Source: Paenibacillus oryzisoli
GTDB taxonomy: Bacteria > Bacillota > Bacilli > Paenibacillales > NBRC-103111
Reading direction: 5' to 3'
Length of the DNA: 64,000 nt
NCBI RefSeq assembly: GCF_001653565.1
Contig: NZ_LYPB01000069.1
Span: 62,001 to 126,000 of the forward strand
Shown here one piece after another: positions 19,375 through 27,357 of this stretch. The position numbers were made by a program, and so were the translations under genes. How positions within the stretch are numbered: the stretch's first letter is position 1; every line of letters begins with the position of its first letter. Under the pieces are notes generated by a model that saw only the letters and a program-made list of their open reading frames with translations, was not told the origin of the DNA and did not search any database.

Positions 19375-21105
19375 TTATATCTCCGTTTCATAAGGCAGCT
19401 TGATCTCGACAACAGCACCCTGAGGATATCCATTGAAACAGGTAATCGATGCTTTTCCTCCATATAAAAGCTGCAATCTCTTCCGAACGTTCCATATCCC
19501 GATATGCTCCCCTTCTTCATCATGAACTGTATGTCCCGACTGAATGAGGGATAGAACGTGTTCTGAAAATCCTTTACCCGTATCCCGAATGACAATCTCA
19601 ACGTACGGATCCAGACCATCCTCTTTCAAATCAATAGAAACGGAAATGGAAACGGGCTCTTCCAATGTCACACTATACTTAATCGAATTTTCCAAGAATG
19701 ACTGTATCACGAGTGGAGGAATCGGGATGTTCTCCAAGAAATCTGGTACATCGATTACACACGTCAGGCTTCCCGGAAATCGAAGCTCTTGAATGCGAAC
19801 ATAGTTACGGACGTGCTGAAGCTCTTCACGAAGAGAAACAAACGTTAGATTGCTTTGAAACATAAACCGGAAATAACGGACCAAGCAGAGGGTCATCTCC
19901 TGAATCAACTCGTAGTTTTTCACTTGAGCCAGGTTAAACAGAATGTTTAACGAATTCATGAAAAAGTGTGGATTAATCTGAAGCTGTAGATGTTGCAGCT
20001 CCGCCTTTTGCTTGCTAAGCTGCTCCTCATAGACATGAATTTTGAGTTCCTCGATCTGCGCCATCATATGATTGAATGTTTGGTTCACCAGTAGAATTTC
20101 GTCAGAAGCTTTATGAGATTCAATCCGAACATTGACATTCCCATCATTAATCCTTTTCATAACCATAATCAATCGTTTCAAAGGAACCAGCAAAATATGA
20201 CGAAGGAAAAAGAGGCTTAAGGGTAATAACGCAATCGAGATTACTGAAATAAACAACGTCAGTCGAGATAAATTCGGCAGGTTCTGTAGGATCTGGCTGT
20301 CTTTAATCACTGCGGCCAGACTAAAATTGCCTTCTTGTGAAGGTTCTCCGACGACGAGCAAACTATTCTTCACTCCAGTCATATAATACTGGTCAAAACT
20401 CTTTGTAAAGTCGATATGTTCGTCCGGCAGCGTATTCGTACTAATCATGAGCTCTCCCGTATTACTTACGAGAAGAGCACTCCCCTCTTGGCCTAAATCG
20501 ATCAGATTAAGCGGTATCAACAGCGTCTTGGCATTTACCCAAGCTCCGATATAGAGACTACCTGACCGAAGGATACGCAGTGCATAAAAGTCTTGTCCGA
20601 TTTTCCTTACAAACCATCGGCTTCCACCCTCTGCAAATTCTGGAGGACTTCCAAGTATCTCATGTAATTTCTGTTCAACCATATCCCGTTCAGCGAACTC
20701 GATGTTCGATTTGAATACATCAAGAAGATCCTTGCGTGTGTCAGAATACACAAAGAAAGCGTCAATAGATTTATAAAGCAGAATATCACTTGATAATTTA
20801 GTAGAAACACTGTGCTTCGCCAGTTGGTATTCGTCCTCTGAATTAGGAAGGTTCATCGACTGAATATCATAATCGGAAGTCACTAACCCGATCAGATTCC
20901 GCTCAGCATCTCTTAATTGCGTGTCGATCTGCCCCATATATAATGAGATCAGATTTTTATTGGATAAAGCCACTTGGTTGTGGACGACTCGAATACTATA
21001 AAAATTATTGTAGAATAGCAGCGTGATAAGAGGGACAGTTACCAGCAGTAAGCCCACAACCAGCTTGAAACGAATTGAGTTCCATGAAATATGAAGGATT
21101 TTCAT
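19375..21105 (-). CDS. YesM-like membrane sensor histidine kinase
   Basis: The 576 residues give helix 1 (about 13-34), an extracellular sensor of about 240 residues, helix 2 (about 280-300), HAMP (300-350), His_kinase with H380 in NPHFFMNSLN, and HATPase_c with QSFLENSIKYS and DTGKGFS. GGCGGAG lies upstream of the ATG. It heads the 21105-9389 locus and pairs with the regulator 17 bases downstream. The trigger is probably the glycan handled by the adjacent importer (inference). Confidence 0.95.
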   Translation of the reverse strand: MKILHISWNSIRFKLVVGLLLVTVPLITLLFYNNFYSIRVVHNQVALSNKNLISLYMGQIDTQLRDAERNLIGLVTSDYDIQSMNLPNSEDEYQLAKHSVSTKLSSDILLYKSIDAFFVYSDTRKDLLDVFKSNIEFAERDMVEQKLHEILGSPPEFAEGGSRWFVRKIGQDFYALRILRSGSLYIGAWVNAKTLLIPLNLIDLGQEGSALLVSNTGELMISTNTLPDEHIDFTKSFDQYYMTGVKNSLLVVGEPSQEGNFSLAAVIKDSQILQNLPNLSRLTLFISVISIALLPLSLFFLRHILLVPLKRLIMVMKRINDGNVNVRIESHKASDEILLVNQTFNHMMAQIEELKIHVYEEQLSKQKAELQHLQLQINPHFFMNSLNILFNLAQVKNYELIQEMTLCLVRYFRFMFQSNLTFVSLREELQHVRNYVRIQELRFPGSLTCVIDVPDFLENIPIPPLVIQSFLENSIKYSVTLEEPVSISVSIDLKEDGLDPYVEIVIRDTGKGFSEHVLSLIQSGHTVHDEEGEHIGIWNVRKRLQLLYGGKASITCFNGYPQGAVVEIKLPYETEI

Positions 21106-21134
21106 TTCTCCGCCCCCTGTTCGGTCAGTTAAAA

Positions 21135-21159
21135 GACTGCCGAGCTAGGCTCAACAGTC
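21135..21159 (-). promoter_or_regulatory. Leader hairpin with short T-run before the kinase gene
   Basis: GACTG/CAGTC (21135-21139, 21155-21159) and GAGC/GCTC (21142-21145, 21149-21152) form a compact stem, followed by TTTT on the minus strand. It lies 30 bases before the kinase ATG. No minus-strand gene ends here and the next gene upstream points the other way, so it is probably part of the kinase 5' leader. The rest of the 300-base gap (21106-21406) holds the divergent promoters and nothing else I recognise. Confidence 0.5.
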
Positions 21160-21406
21160 CTTTACGTCTTCCTATTGTCGGTTATTTTGCGATTCCTGAA
21201 TCATATCAAATTTTCTGATTAAGCACTACCGTTTTGACGACATCGGGCTGTGCATTTCACGACATTATGGTATCCATATAATGAAAATCCCCACACTCGA
21301 ACCATCGGCTTGAATTTTTCTCAAATTCACGCCAACTTTCCTCGCTATCCCTCCGTCTAATTCTTATCTGAAATAGGTGAGCTTTGTTAACAGCAGGAGG
21401 AAGCAG

Positions 21407-23311
21407 ATGATGAGAATGCATGTGGAAAGTGAATTGACAGCAAGTAACGATGCTAGTAAATGGAGGTATATGCCAGGGCTGGATGGGCTGCGTGCGCTGT
21501 CAGTTCTAGCTGTGATTGTTTATCATTTGAACAGTTCTTGGTTACCCGGAGGTTTATTGGGTGTTGGGGTTTTCTTCACCTTGTCGGGCTATTTGATTAC
21601 CGATCAGTTACTTATCGAGTGGCGAACTACGAGGCGTATCGATCTCAAGACTTTTTGGATAAAAAGGGTACGAAGGCTCATGCCGGCTATGCTGTTCATG
21701 CTTGCCATCGTCAGTTTATGGTTACTTATTTTTGATCGAACCCGTTTGTTTCAATTACAAGGAGATTTCGTATCGGTATTCTTTTACTTTAACAATTGGT
21801 GGCTCATATTTCATAAGGTCTCTTACTTTGAAAGTTTCGGTCCGCCATCTCCGATCGGTCATTTATGGTCGTTAGCCATTGAAGAGCAGTTCTACTTCAT
21901 CTGGCCACTGGTGCTGGCACTTCTCCTACGCTATGTTAACCGTCGAGGGATACTTCTCATACTCACGTTAGTAGGGGTATTCGCTTCAATGTTCGTTATG
22001 GCTTTCGTCTATCAGCCTGGTATGGATCCAAGTCGGATTTACTATGGTACAGATACACGTGCCTTTGCGCTGCTCGCAGGTGGAGCCCTTGCCATTATAT
22101 GGCCTAGCAAGAAGATAACGAAGCAGACGACAGGCAAGTCAAGTGTGATCCTAGATCTGATTGGAGGCGCAGGACTAGTTGGAATCCTAGTTATGATGGT
22201 AACCACGAATGCCTATAACGCATCTCTTTATGTCGGTGGATTAGCCTTATTTTCCGTAATATCTGCGATCGTCATCGCTGTAATTACGCATCCAACCAGC
22301 CTATTGGGGAAAGTCATGGGCAGTAAGCCGCTGCGTTGGCTCGGTAAGCGTTCCTACAGTCTGTATATCTGGCACTACCCGGTTATTGTACTGACTAGTA
22401 CATCTTTTGACAAACAGGAAACGCACATAAGTACCATCCTTCTACAGATTCTATTAAGCTTAATTTTGGCGGCTTTCTCTTATACCTGTATTGAGGAACC
22501 ATTCCGACGTGGTGTCATCCAAAGACAATGGCTAACAAATCTCCGTTCTCCTGTGCGACTGCGCTATGTGCTGATGATCATTATTTTACCGATCCAACTT
22601 TTCGCCATCTCATGTTCCAATAACCTATTTGCTGTGAAATCGTCAGCTAGCGCTGCTACGATCCATTCAGAGGTAACGACTATCAACACATCAACAACAG
22701 ATTCAACATTAGATATCCCATTTGTATCGTCATCTCAGATACAATCGTCAACAACATCGTCATCACAAGCAATCGTACAATCACCAACTCCACCACCAGC
22801 TGAGGTATCCCCTCCCCCTAAGCCACAAGTTAATAATGACCAAAGTGTTACAGCTATTGGGGATTCCGTTATTTTGGATGCAGCTCCGTTCTTGGAGAAA
22901 CTGCTTCCAGGTATCGTTGTCGATGGGAAAATTGGCAGACAAATGTCCCAATTGCAAGGGGTTATCGATGAACTGAGGTCCAAGAATCTGCTGGGGAAAA
23001 GAATTATTATTGAACTTGGAACCAATGGCGCCTTCAATCCGGATCAATTGCGTGACGTCATGAGTTCGCTGGGGGATGCGAAACAGATTATTCTAGTGAA
23101 CACGCGTGTGCCTCGCAACTGGCAAGATCAAGTCAACACTACATTGTCCAAGGTTGCCGCTGAATTTCCACAAGCGACGATCGTAGATTGGTATAAAGCA
23201 AGCAAGGGTAAGGAAAGCTACTTTGTCCAAGACGGTGTTCACCTCAAAGAGGAGGGTGCAAGTTATTACGCGTCACTTTTGAGCAAAGCGGTTAAAAGGG
23301 CTGGGAAGTAA
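21407..23311 (+). CDS. OatA-like membrane acyltransferase with SGNH domain
   Basis: The 634-residue protein begins with the acyltransferase-3 signature PGLDGLRALSVLAVIVYH near 21-38. About ten membrane helices reach residue ~400, with LWSLAIEEQFYFIWP near 160 and SYSLYIWHYP near 320. A Ser/Thr/Pro-rich linker (about 410-470) leads to an extracellular SGNH esterase-like domain with GDSV (Ser), GTNG and DGVHL (Asp-His). This matches peptidoglycan or teichoic acid O-acetyltransferases such as OatA. AGGAGG lies 6 bases before the chosen ATG, so I rejected a start 10 codons upstream. Monocistronic. Confidence 0.93.
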   Translation: MMRMHVESELTASNDASKWRYMPGLDGLRALSVLAVIVYHLNSSWLPGGLLGVGVFFTLSGYLITDQLLIEWRTTRRIDLKTFWIKRVRRLMPAMLFMLAIVSLWLLIFDRTRLFQLQGDFVSVFFYFNNWWLIFHKVSYFESFGPPSPIGHLWSLAIEEQFYFIWPLVLALLLRYVNRRGILLILTLVGVFASMFVMAFVYQPGMDPSRIYYGTDTRAFALLAGGALAIIWPSKKITKQTTGKSSVILDLIGGAGLVGILVMMVTTNAYNASLYVGGLALFSVISAIVIAVITHPTSLLGKVMGSKPLRWLGKRSYSLYIWHYPVIVLTSTSFDKQETHISTILLQILLSLILAAFSYTCIEEPFRRGVIQRQWLTNLRSPVRLRYVLMIIILPIQLFAISCSNNLFAVKSSASAATIHSEVTTINTSTTDSTLDIPFVSSSQIQSSTTSSSQAIVQSPTPPPAEVSPPPKPQVNNDQSVTAIGDSVILDAAPFLEKLLPGIVVDGKIGRQMSQLQGVIDELRSKNLLGKRIIIELGTNGAFNPDQLRDVMSSLGDAKQIILVNTRVPRNWQDQVNTTLSKVAAEFPQATIVDWYKASKGKESYFVQDGVHLKEEGASYYASLLSKAVKRAGK

Positions 23312-23335
23312 GGCTTTTGGAGAACAAAATTAAAT

Positions 23336-23560
23336 GAGGCTGTCTCAAAAGTCTATGTAGACTTATTGAAACGCCTCACGGATTAAGCGAATTCGGATGA
23401 TTACCTGTATTTCCTGTAGTTAAATTTCTCCAATTATATCGCTTGTTCAAATTTCATAGAATTTACCTGAATGTTTTCCATCTAATCACGAAACACCTCA
23501 AATTCGAGCACATTAGCTGTAGTTTTTACATCTAAATGAGATGCGGCAGTGGACAGCCCC
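23336..23560. mobile_element. Candidate 225-bp MITE or IS remnant
   Basis: The left end reads GAGGCTGTCTCAAAAGTC, a form common at the ends of IS elements. The right end is its near inverse: complement of GGACAGCCCC (23551-23560), which reads GGGGCTGTCC. Matching terminal bases are G-R-GGCTGTC. No transposase frame lies inside; the interior is AT-rich non-coding. Target duplications are not obvious. It fills the gap between the convergent acyltransferase and GH42 genes and may also affect their transcript ends. Confidence 0.5.
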
Positions 23561-23586
23561 ATCACATTCATCGTCATGAACCAACT

Positions 23587-25644
23587 TTACTTCTCTAGAA
23601 TTAGAACCCCATACGGATCCATAGGAACCTCTTTATCAACAACACGCCCGTCTAAGAGAGATACAAATGGCCTTTTTACATGAACGGTTACTTGCTTATC
23701 TGAATAATTCAATAAGAACATATACGCCTTCTCTTGTGCGTATCGAATGCCCAACTCAACTTCGGAAGGGACATCCATATACGCAGCTACCGGAGATTTC
23801 AGACCTATTTCATCCAAAATAGCATCCACAACAGGCTCGTTGTAAGCGGCTCCGTAATACCATACTTGCCCCTTACCCACCGTTCTTCTTGTTAATGCAG
23901 GCTTTCCTTTGTAATACTCGGAGGCGTATTCCGCCATAATGACAACATCCGCTTGTTCAGCATGAAGAATTTCATTAAAGCCAACAGCTGTCGTTCCTGA
24001 AGGCAAGCTGCTGCTCCCCCTCCAGTTCAACTCGGCTGGCTTTACAGTTCCTTTGATTAACGTAAAATCATCAACTTTAATTCCGCACAGTTCAGCAACT
24101 GCACCCGGGAATGGCCGCATATAACAATGACCGCTCGGGTTCTTATATCCAGTACGCGCACCGAAGAATAACATACCTCCTTGTGCAACGTACTCTTGCA
24201 GAAGCGCTGCCGTTTCATCTGTCATGATCGCCGCATGCGGATAAACGATGGTTTTGTATTTCGTTAGGTCCTCCAGAACAGTTGTCGGTCGCAATGTGAT
24301 CATATCGGTCGGCAGATGACGATATTGCAGCTGCTTATACCACGAACGAACACTTTGGTTATTTAGCGGACCGTGCCACTGATCCAGTTCTCCATCCCAA
24401 CTATTATCATAATCCTGTAGGATGGCAATCTCCGCTTGATAGGTCGTACCCGCAACGAGCTCACCTATTTGGGCAAACTCTTCGCCTATCTGACCTACCT
24501 CTCTCACTCTGCGATTCGGTTCGTTCGCGTAATCGTTAATGCCATGCCAATACATTTCAGTCCCCATCGTTGCTGTTCGCCAGCGGAAATAGACAAGCAG
24601 GTCCGTGCCGTGAAGTACCGATTGGTACGACCATAGACGGATTTGCCCTGGCCTAGGCGTTCCCATTCCCTTGCTGTCCACCCAACCGCCAGGACCGGAT
24701 TGCTGTTCCATCACACAGAAATTCGGCGACATCGAACGGACATTGGATAGCTTCATACTCCACGCGCGATCATTCAGTGGATTCTCATCGTCCCCCACAC
24801 GAACCGTTGCAAACTGCGGGTAAGAATCATACGAGAAGAAATCCAATAGCTGATCCGTCATTTCGTGATTATCAATATGACCGAAGGTGCCGTTCGTCGT
24901 TACCCAATGATGCGGATCTAGTTCCCTGATAATATCCGCTTGCAGCTTGGCAAATGAAATCGTGATGTCCGAAATGAATCTCCTCTCATCCAAAGCCAAA
25001 TGAGGATTCGGCGACGCACCGACCATGGTCCGCGTGAGATATACCTGCTCCCATTCGGTATAGGTCTGGCTCCAGAACACAGTGCCCCAAGCTTTGTTCA
25101 GGTTATCTAGTGTCCCATACCGAACTTGAAGCCATTCTCGAAAGGCTATATGATCCGTCTCTGCATAAAAAAGATCCATCTGGCAATTGAGCTCGTTATC
25201 AATCTGCCAACCAATAAGCGTGGGATGATGGCGATAGGCTTTCACCATGTTGCTAACGATACGTTCACACAGCTCTCTGTACTTCGGACTGGAATAATTC
25301 GTATGGCGTCGCATACCGTGCCGATACAGGACGCCATCCACATTCGCATTCAGCACTTCTGGATACGTATGCGTAAGCCATGCTGGAGGTGTTGCTGTCG
25401 GAGTTCCCAAGATTACTTTCAACCCATACTGATGCGCAAGATCCATGACATGCTCAAAGAAACTAAAATCAAAGTGGCCCTCCTGCGGTTCAAAAATCGT
25501 CCAAGCAAACTCCGCTAACCGAATGACCGAGATATTCATCTCTTTCATTCTTCTGAAATCGTCCTCCCACAGCTCTTCGGGCCAATGCTCTGGATAATAA
25601 CAAACGCCTAATCGTAATTTATCCATTTGAATGGATTTTGCCAT
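23587..25644 (-). CDS. GH42 beta-galactosidase
   Basis: The 685 residues show GH42 order: TIM barrel (about 10-400; GVCYYPEHWPEE, acid/base E151 in IDNELN, nucleophile E313 in VMEQQSG), trimerisation domain (410-615) and a short C-terminal beta domain. No signal peptide, hence cytoplasmic. GGAGG precedes the ATG, whose A is also the last base of the preceding gene's TAA, so the two are translationally coupled. It is the last gene of the 33516-23587 unit. Substrates of the family are beta-galactosides, including pectic galactan fragments, and sometimes alpha-L-arabinopyranosides. Confidence 0.96.
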   Translation of the reverse strand: MAKSIQMDKLRLGVCYYPEHWPEELWEDDFRRMKEMNISVIRLAEFAWTIFEPQEGHFDFSFFEHVMDLAHQYGLKVILGTPTATPPAWLTHTYPEVLNANVDGVLYRHGMRRHTNYSSPKYRELCERIVSNMVKAYRHHPTLIGWQIDNELNCQMDLFYAETDHIAFREWLQVRYGTLDNLNKAWGTVFWSQTYTEWEQVYLTRTMVGASPNPHLALDERRFISDITISFAKLQADIIRELDPHHWVTTNGTFGHIDNHEMTDQLLDFFSYDSYPQFATVRVGDDENPLNDRAWSMKLSNVRSMSPNFCVMEQQSGPGGWVDSKGMGTPRPGQIRLWSYQSVLHGTDLLVYFRWRTATMGTEMYWHGINDYANEPNRRVREVGQIGEEFAQIGELVAGTTYQAEIAILQDYDNSWDGELDQWHGPLNNQSVRSWYKQLQYRHLPTDMITLRPTTVLEDLTKYKTIVYPHAAIMTDETAALLQEYVAQGGMLFFGARTGYKNPSGHCYMRPFPGAVAELCGIKVDDFTLIKGTVKPAELNWRGSSSLPSGTTAVGFNEILHAEQADVVIMAEYASEYYKGKPALTRRTVGKGQVWYYGAAYNEPVVDAILDEIGLKSPVAAYMDVPSEVELGIRYAQEKAYMFLLNYSDKQVTVHVKRPFVSLLDGRVVDKEVPMDPYGVLILEK

Positions 25645-26549
25645 TAGTTTACCTCCGCATGAAACAATGCTAATTTGGCATACATATCCTCTAAAATAAA
25701 CCGGACATCGATATCTCGATATACCCTGATCCGTCTCTCCATTTGATGATGAATATAGGACAAGTCAGCAGCTATGCGCGGAGCTGGCTTCATGTCATAA
25801 TCAAAAGGCTGATCGTGCATCAACAGACCTACAGCCGGAGAATCTCCCAATGTCCATACTTCTCCTCTAGGCCATCCTGGATTGTTTGCCCATTGGTCGT
25901 TAGTCTCCACCAATTGTTGATATAAATAGCGGCCGATAGCGCCGCAAGGTTCTACTCTCGCTTTTAATTCCGCGATACTAACTCTCATCTTGGCGTAGAC
26001 GTTTCTAGGAATTTGCCACAACGGGATCTGTGAACCCAGCACAACATTCGCAGCATGCATATCGTTCCCTAGATTAAATTCCTCGCCACCGTTTGGCCAA
26101 GCTCCTCCTCCAATCCATACCGCTGTCAAACGACCAGCAATCGTCGGGTTCAGTAGATAAGCAGCCGCTAGATCAGTGATGGCTCCTAAGAAAATGACGA
26201 ACAATGGCCTTGGGTCATCCGACATAGCTTCTCGTACAATCAACTCAGCTCCTTCCGATAGGGCCGGTGTTGTTTCGTCTTGCATCGCATGTTCTGCTCC
26301 ACAAAGAACGGGATATTCTCCCGTTAAACCCATGAGTTCCAATAGAAGTTCGATTTCTTTCACACTGTCGAGCATTGAAGTCTTGCTTCGCTCCGGGCCA
26401 AAATGAGCGCCAATTAGCCCTTTCACGATAAATTGCGAGGTTAATAGCGCATGAACGATGGCATACTGGTCATCGGCTTCATTCTTGGCATCACTGTTCA
26501 CGATTAAGCGGATTTTCTTAAGCTCAGGTACCTCTGCGGCATATTTCAT
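25644..26549 (-). CDS. Nucleoside-hydrolase-fold protein of unknown substrate
   Basis: The 301 residues match the inosine-uridine nucleoside hydrolase superfamily: an N-terminal calcium-site motif NSDAKNEADDQYA (19-31), GAITDLAAAYL near 141, and FNLGNDMHAANVVL near 160. The classic DTDxGxDD start is altered to NSDAKNEADD, so binding of ribose or calcium may differ. It sits between a carbohydrate-binding module and GH42, sharing one base with GH42. That argues for an N-glycosidase-like or C-glycoside function in glycan breakdown, not purine salvage. The ribosome site GAGG is visible. Confidence 0.8.
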   Translation of the reverse strand: MKYAAEVPELKKIRLIVNSDAKNEADDQYAIVHALLTSQFIVKGLIGAHFGPERSKTSMLDSVKEIELLLELMGLTGEYPVLCGAEHAMQDETTPALSEGAELIVREAMSDDPRPLFVIFLGAITDLAAAYLLNPTIAGRLTAVWIGGGAWPNGGEEFNLGNDMHAANVVLGSQIPLWQIPRNVYAKMRVSIAELKARVEPCGAIGRYLYQQLVETNDQWANNPGWPRGEVWTLGDSPAVGLLMHDQPFDYDMKPAPRIAADLSYIHHQMERRIRVYRDIDVRFILEDMYAKLALFHAEVN

Positions 26550-26580
26550 TAGCCTAACCTCACTTTACTTTTATTTGCAG

Positions 26581-27345
26581 CTATTCAATTACGCAGCGTA
26601 CTTCCCCTTCGGTGATGCCTACTTCATTAAATGCATCAACCCTGACATAGAGCGATTGCCCTTTAATTAAAGCGCCAATTTGGACGGATTTCCTCTCAAA
26701 AACCATATAACTGTGATAAAGTTTGTCTGGTGCAAAGCCCCATAACACATTAAATCCAAGAGCACTATCACTCTCCCATGCTACGGATAGGTCTAACTCA
26801 CTCAACAGCTTCGTTTGAACGTTGGATACTTGTTCTGGATGTTCCCCTTCACCTATCCCAAACACTCGCAATCCGGATATGCAGGTATGTTGATTGTAGG
26901 GAAGTTCTTTAACCGTACACTTGATATACCGTGCTTTTAAACCCTCTTCTTTCACAACAAAATCATGTGACAAATCAGAATCTACGCATGATTTATCTTC
27001 CATCACAAAATAGTCTTCTCCATCAATGGAACCCTCCAGAAGCCATCTTGTCACATGCATCCGTTCATCCAGGTATCTTTTCGTTATGTTGATGACTCCG
27101 TTTTCCATTGGTGTTACCCCATTTGGAAACGAAAGGTCTAATTGATCATCCGCAAAATTAATTTGTACAGCTCGTAAGTCACATACATGCTTTAGATCAA
27201 TCTCAAGCCATTCACCCGGTTCATTGGATGCTGCCCTCCACCAGCTCTGAGTATTTTCATCCGCTGCCTTCGAAGCCTCTTTCCCTACTTCACAAGAAGA
27301 GGCACGAGATGGCTTTGTCATCGATGGAAATTGGGTTACATACAT
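26581..27345 (-). CDS. Orphan discoidin-like plus Fn3-like binding module
   Basis: The 254 residues resemble the C-terminal non-catalytic half of some Paenibacillus GH43 enzymes. An F5/8-type-C-like jelly roll (about 12-165; WWRAASNEPGEWLEIDL, ARYIKCTV) is followed by a fibronectin-III-like domain (175-252; VLWGFAPDKLYHSYMV, VDAFNEVGITEG). No catalytic domain or signal peptide is attached. The frame is open and starts 12 bases after the upstream stop, with AAGGAG somewhat far (15 bases) from the ATG. It could be a free-standing binding subunit or a GH43 remnant. I prefer a maintained small protein, with moderate confidence. Confidence 0.75.
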   Translation of the reverse strand: MYVTQFPSMTKPSRASSCEVGKEASKAADENTQSWWRAASNEPGEWLEIDLKHVCDLRAVQINFADDQLDLSFPNGVTPMENGVINITKRYLDERMHVTRWLLEGSIDGEDYFVMEDKSCVDSDLSHDFVVKEEGLKARYIKCTVKELPYNQHTCISGLRVFGIGEGEHPEQVSNVQTKLLSELDLSVAWESDSALGFNVLWGFAPDKLYHSYMVFERKSVQIGALIKGQSLYVRVDAFNEVGITEGEVRCVIE

Positions 27346-27357
27346 ATGTCATATAAG

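Noticed and set aside
23336-23560. Intact insertion sequence
   Set aside because: Only 225 bases and no transposase frame, so at most a MITE or remnant.
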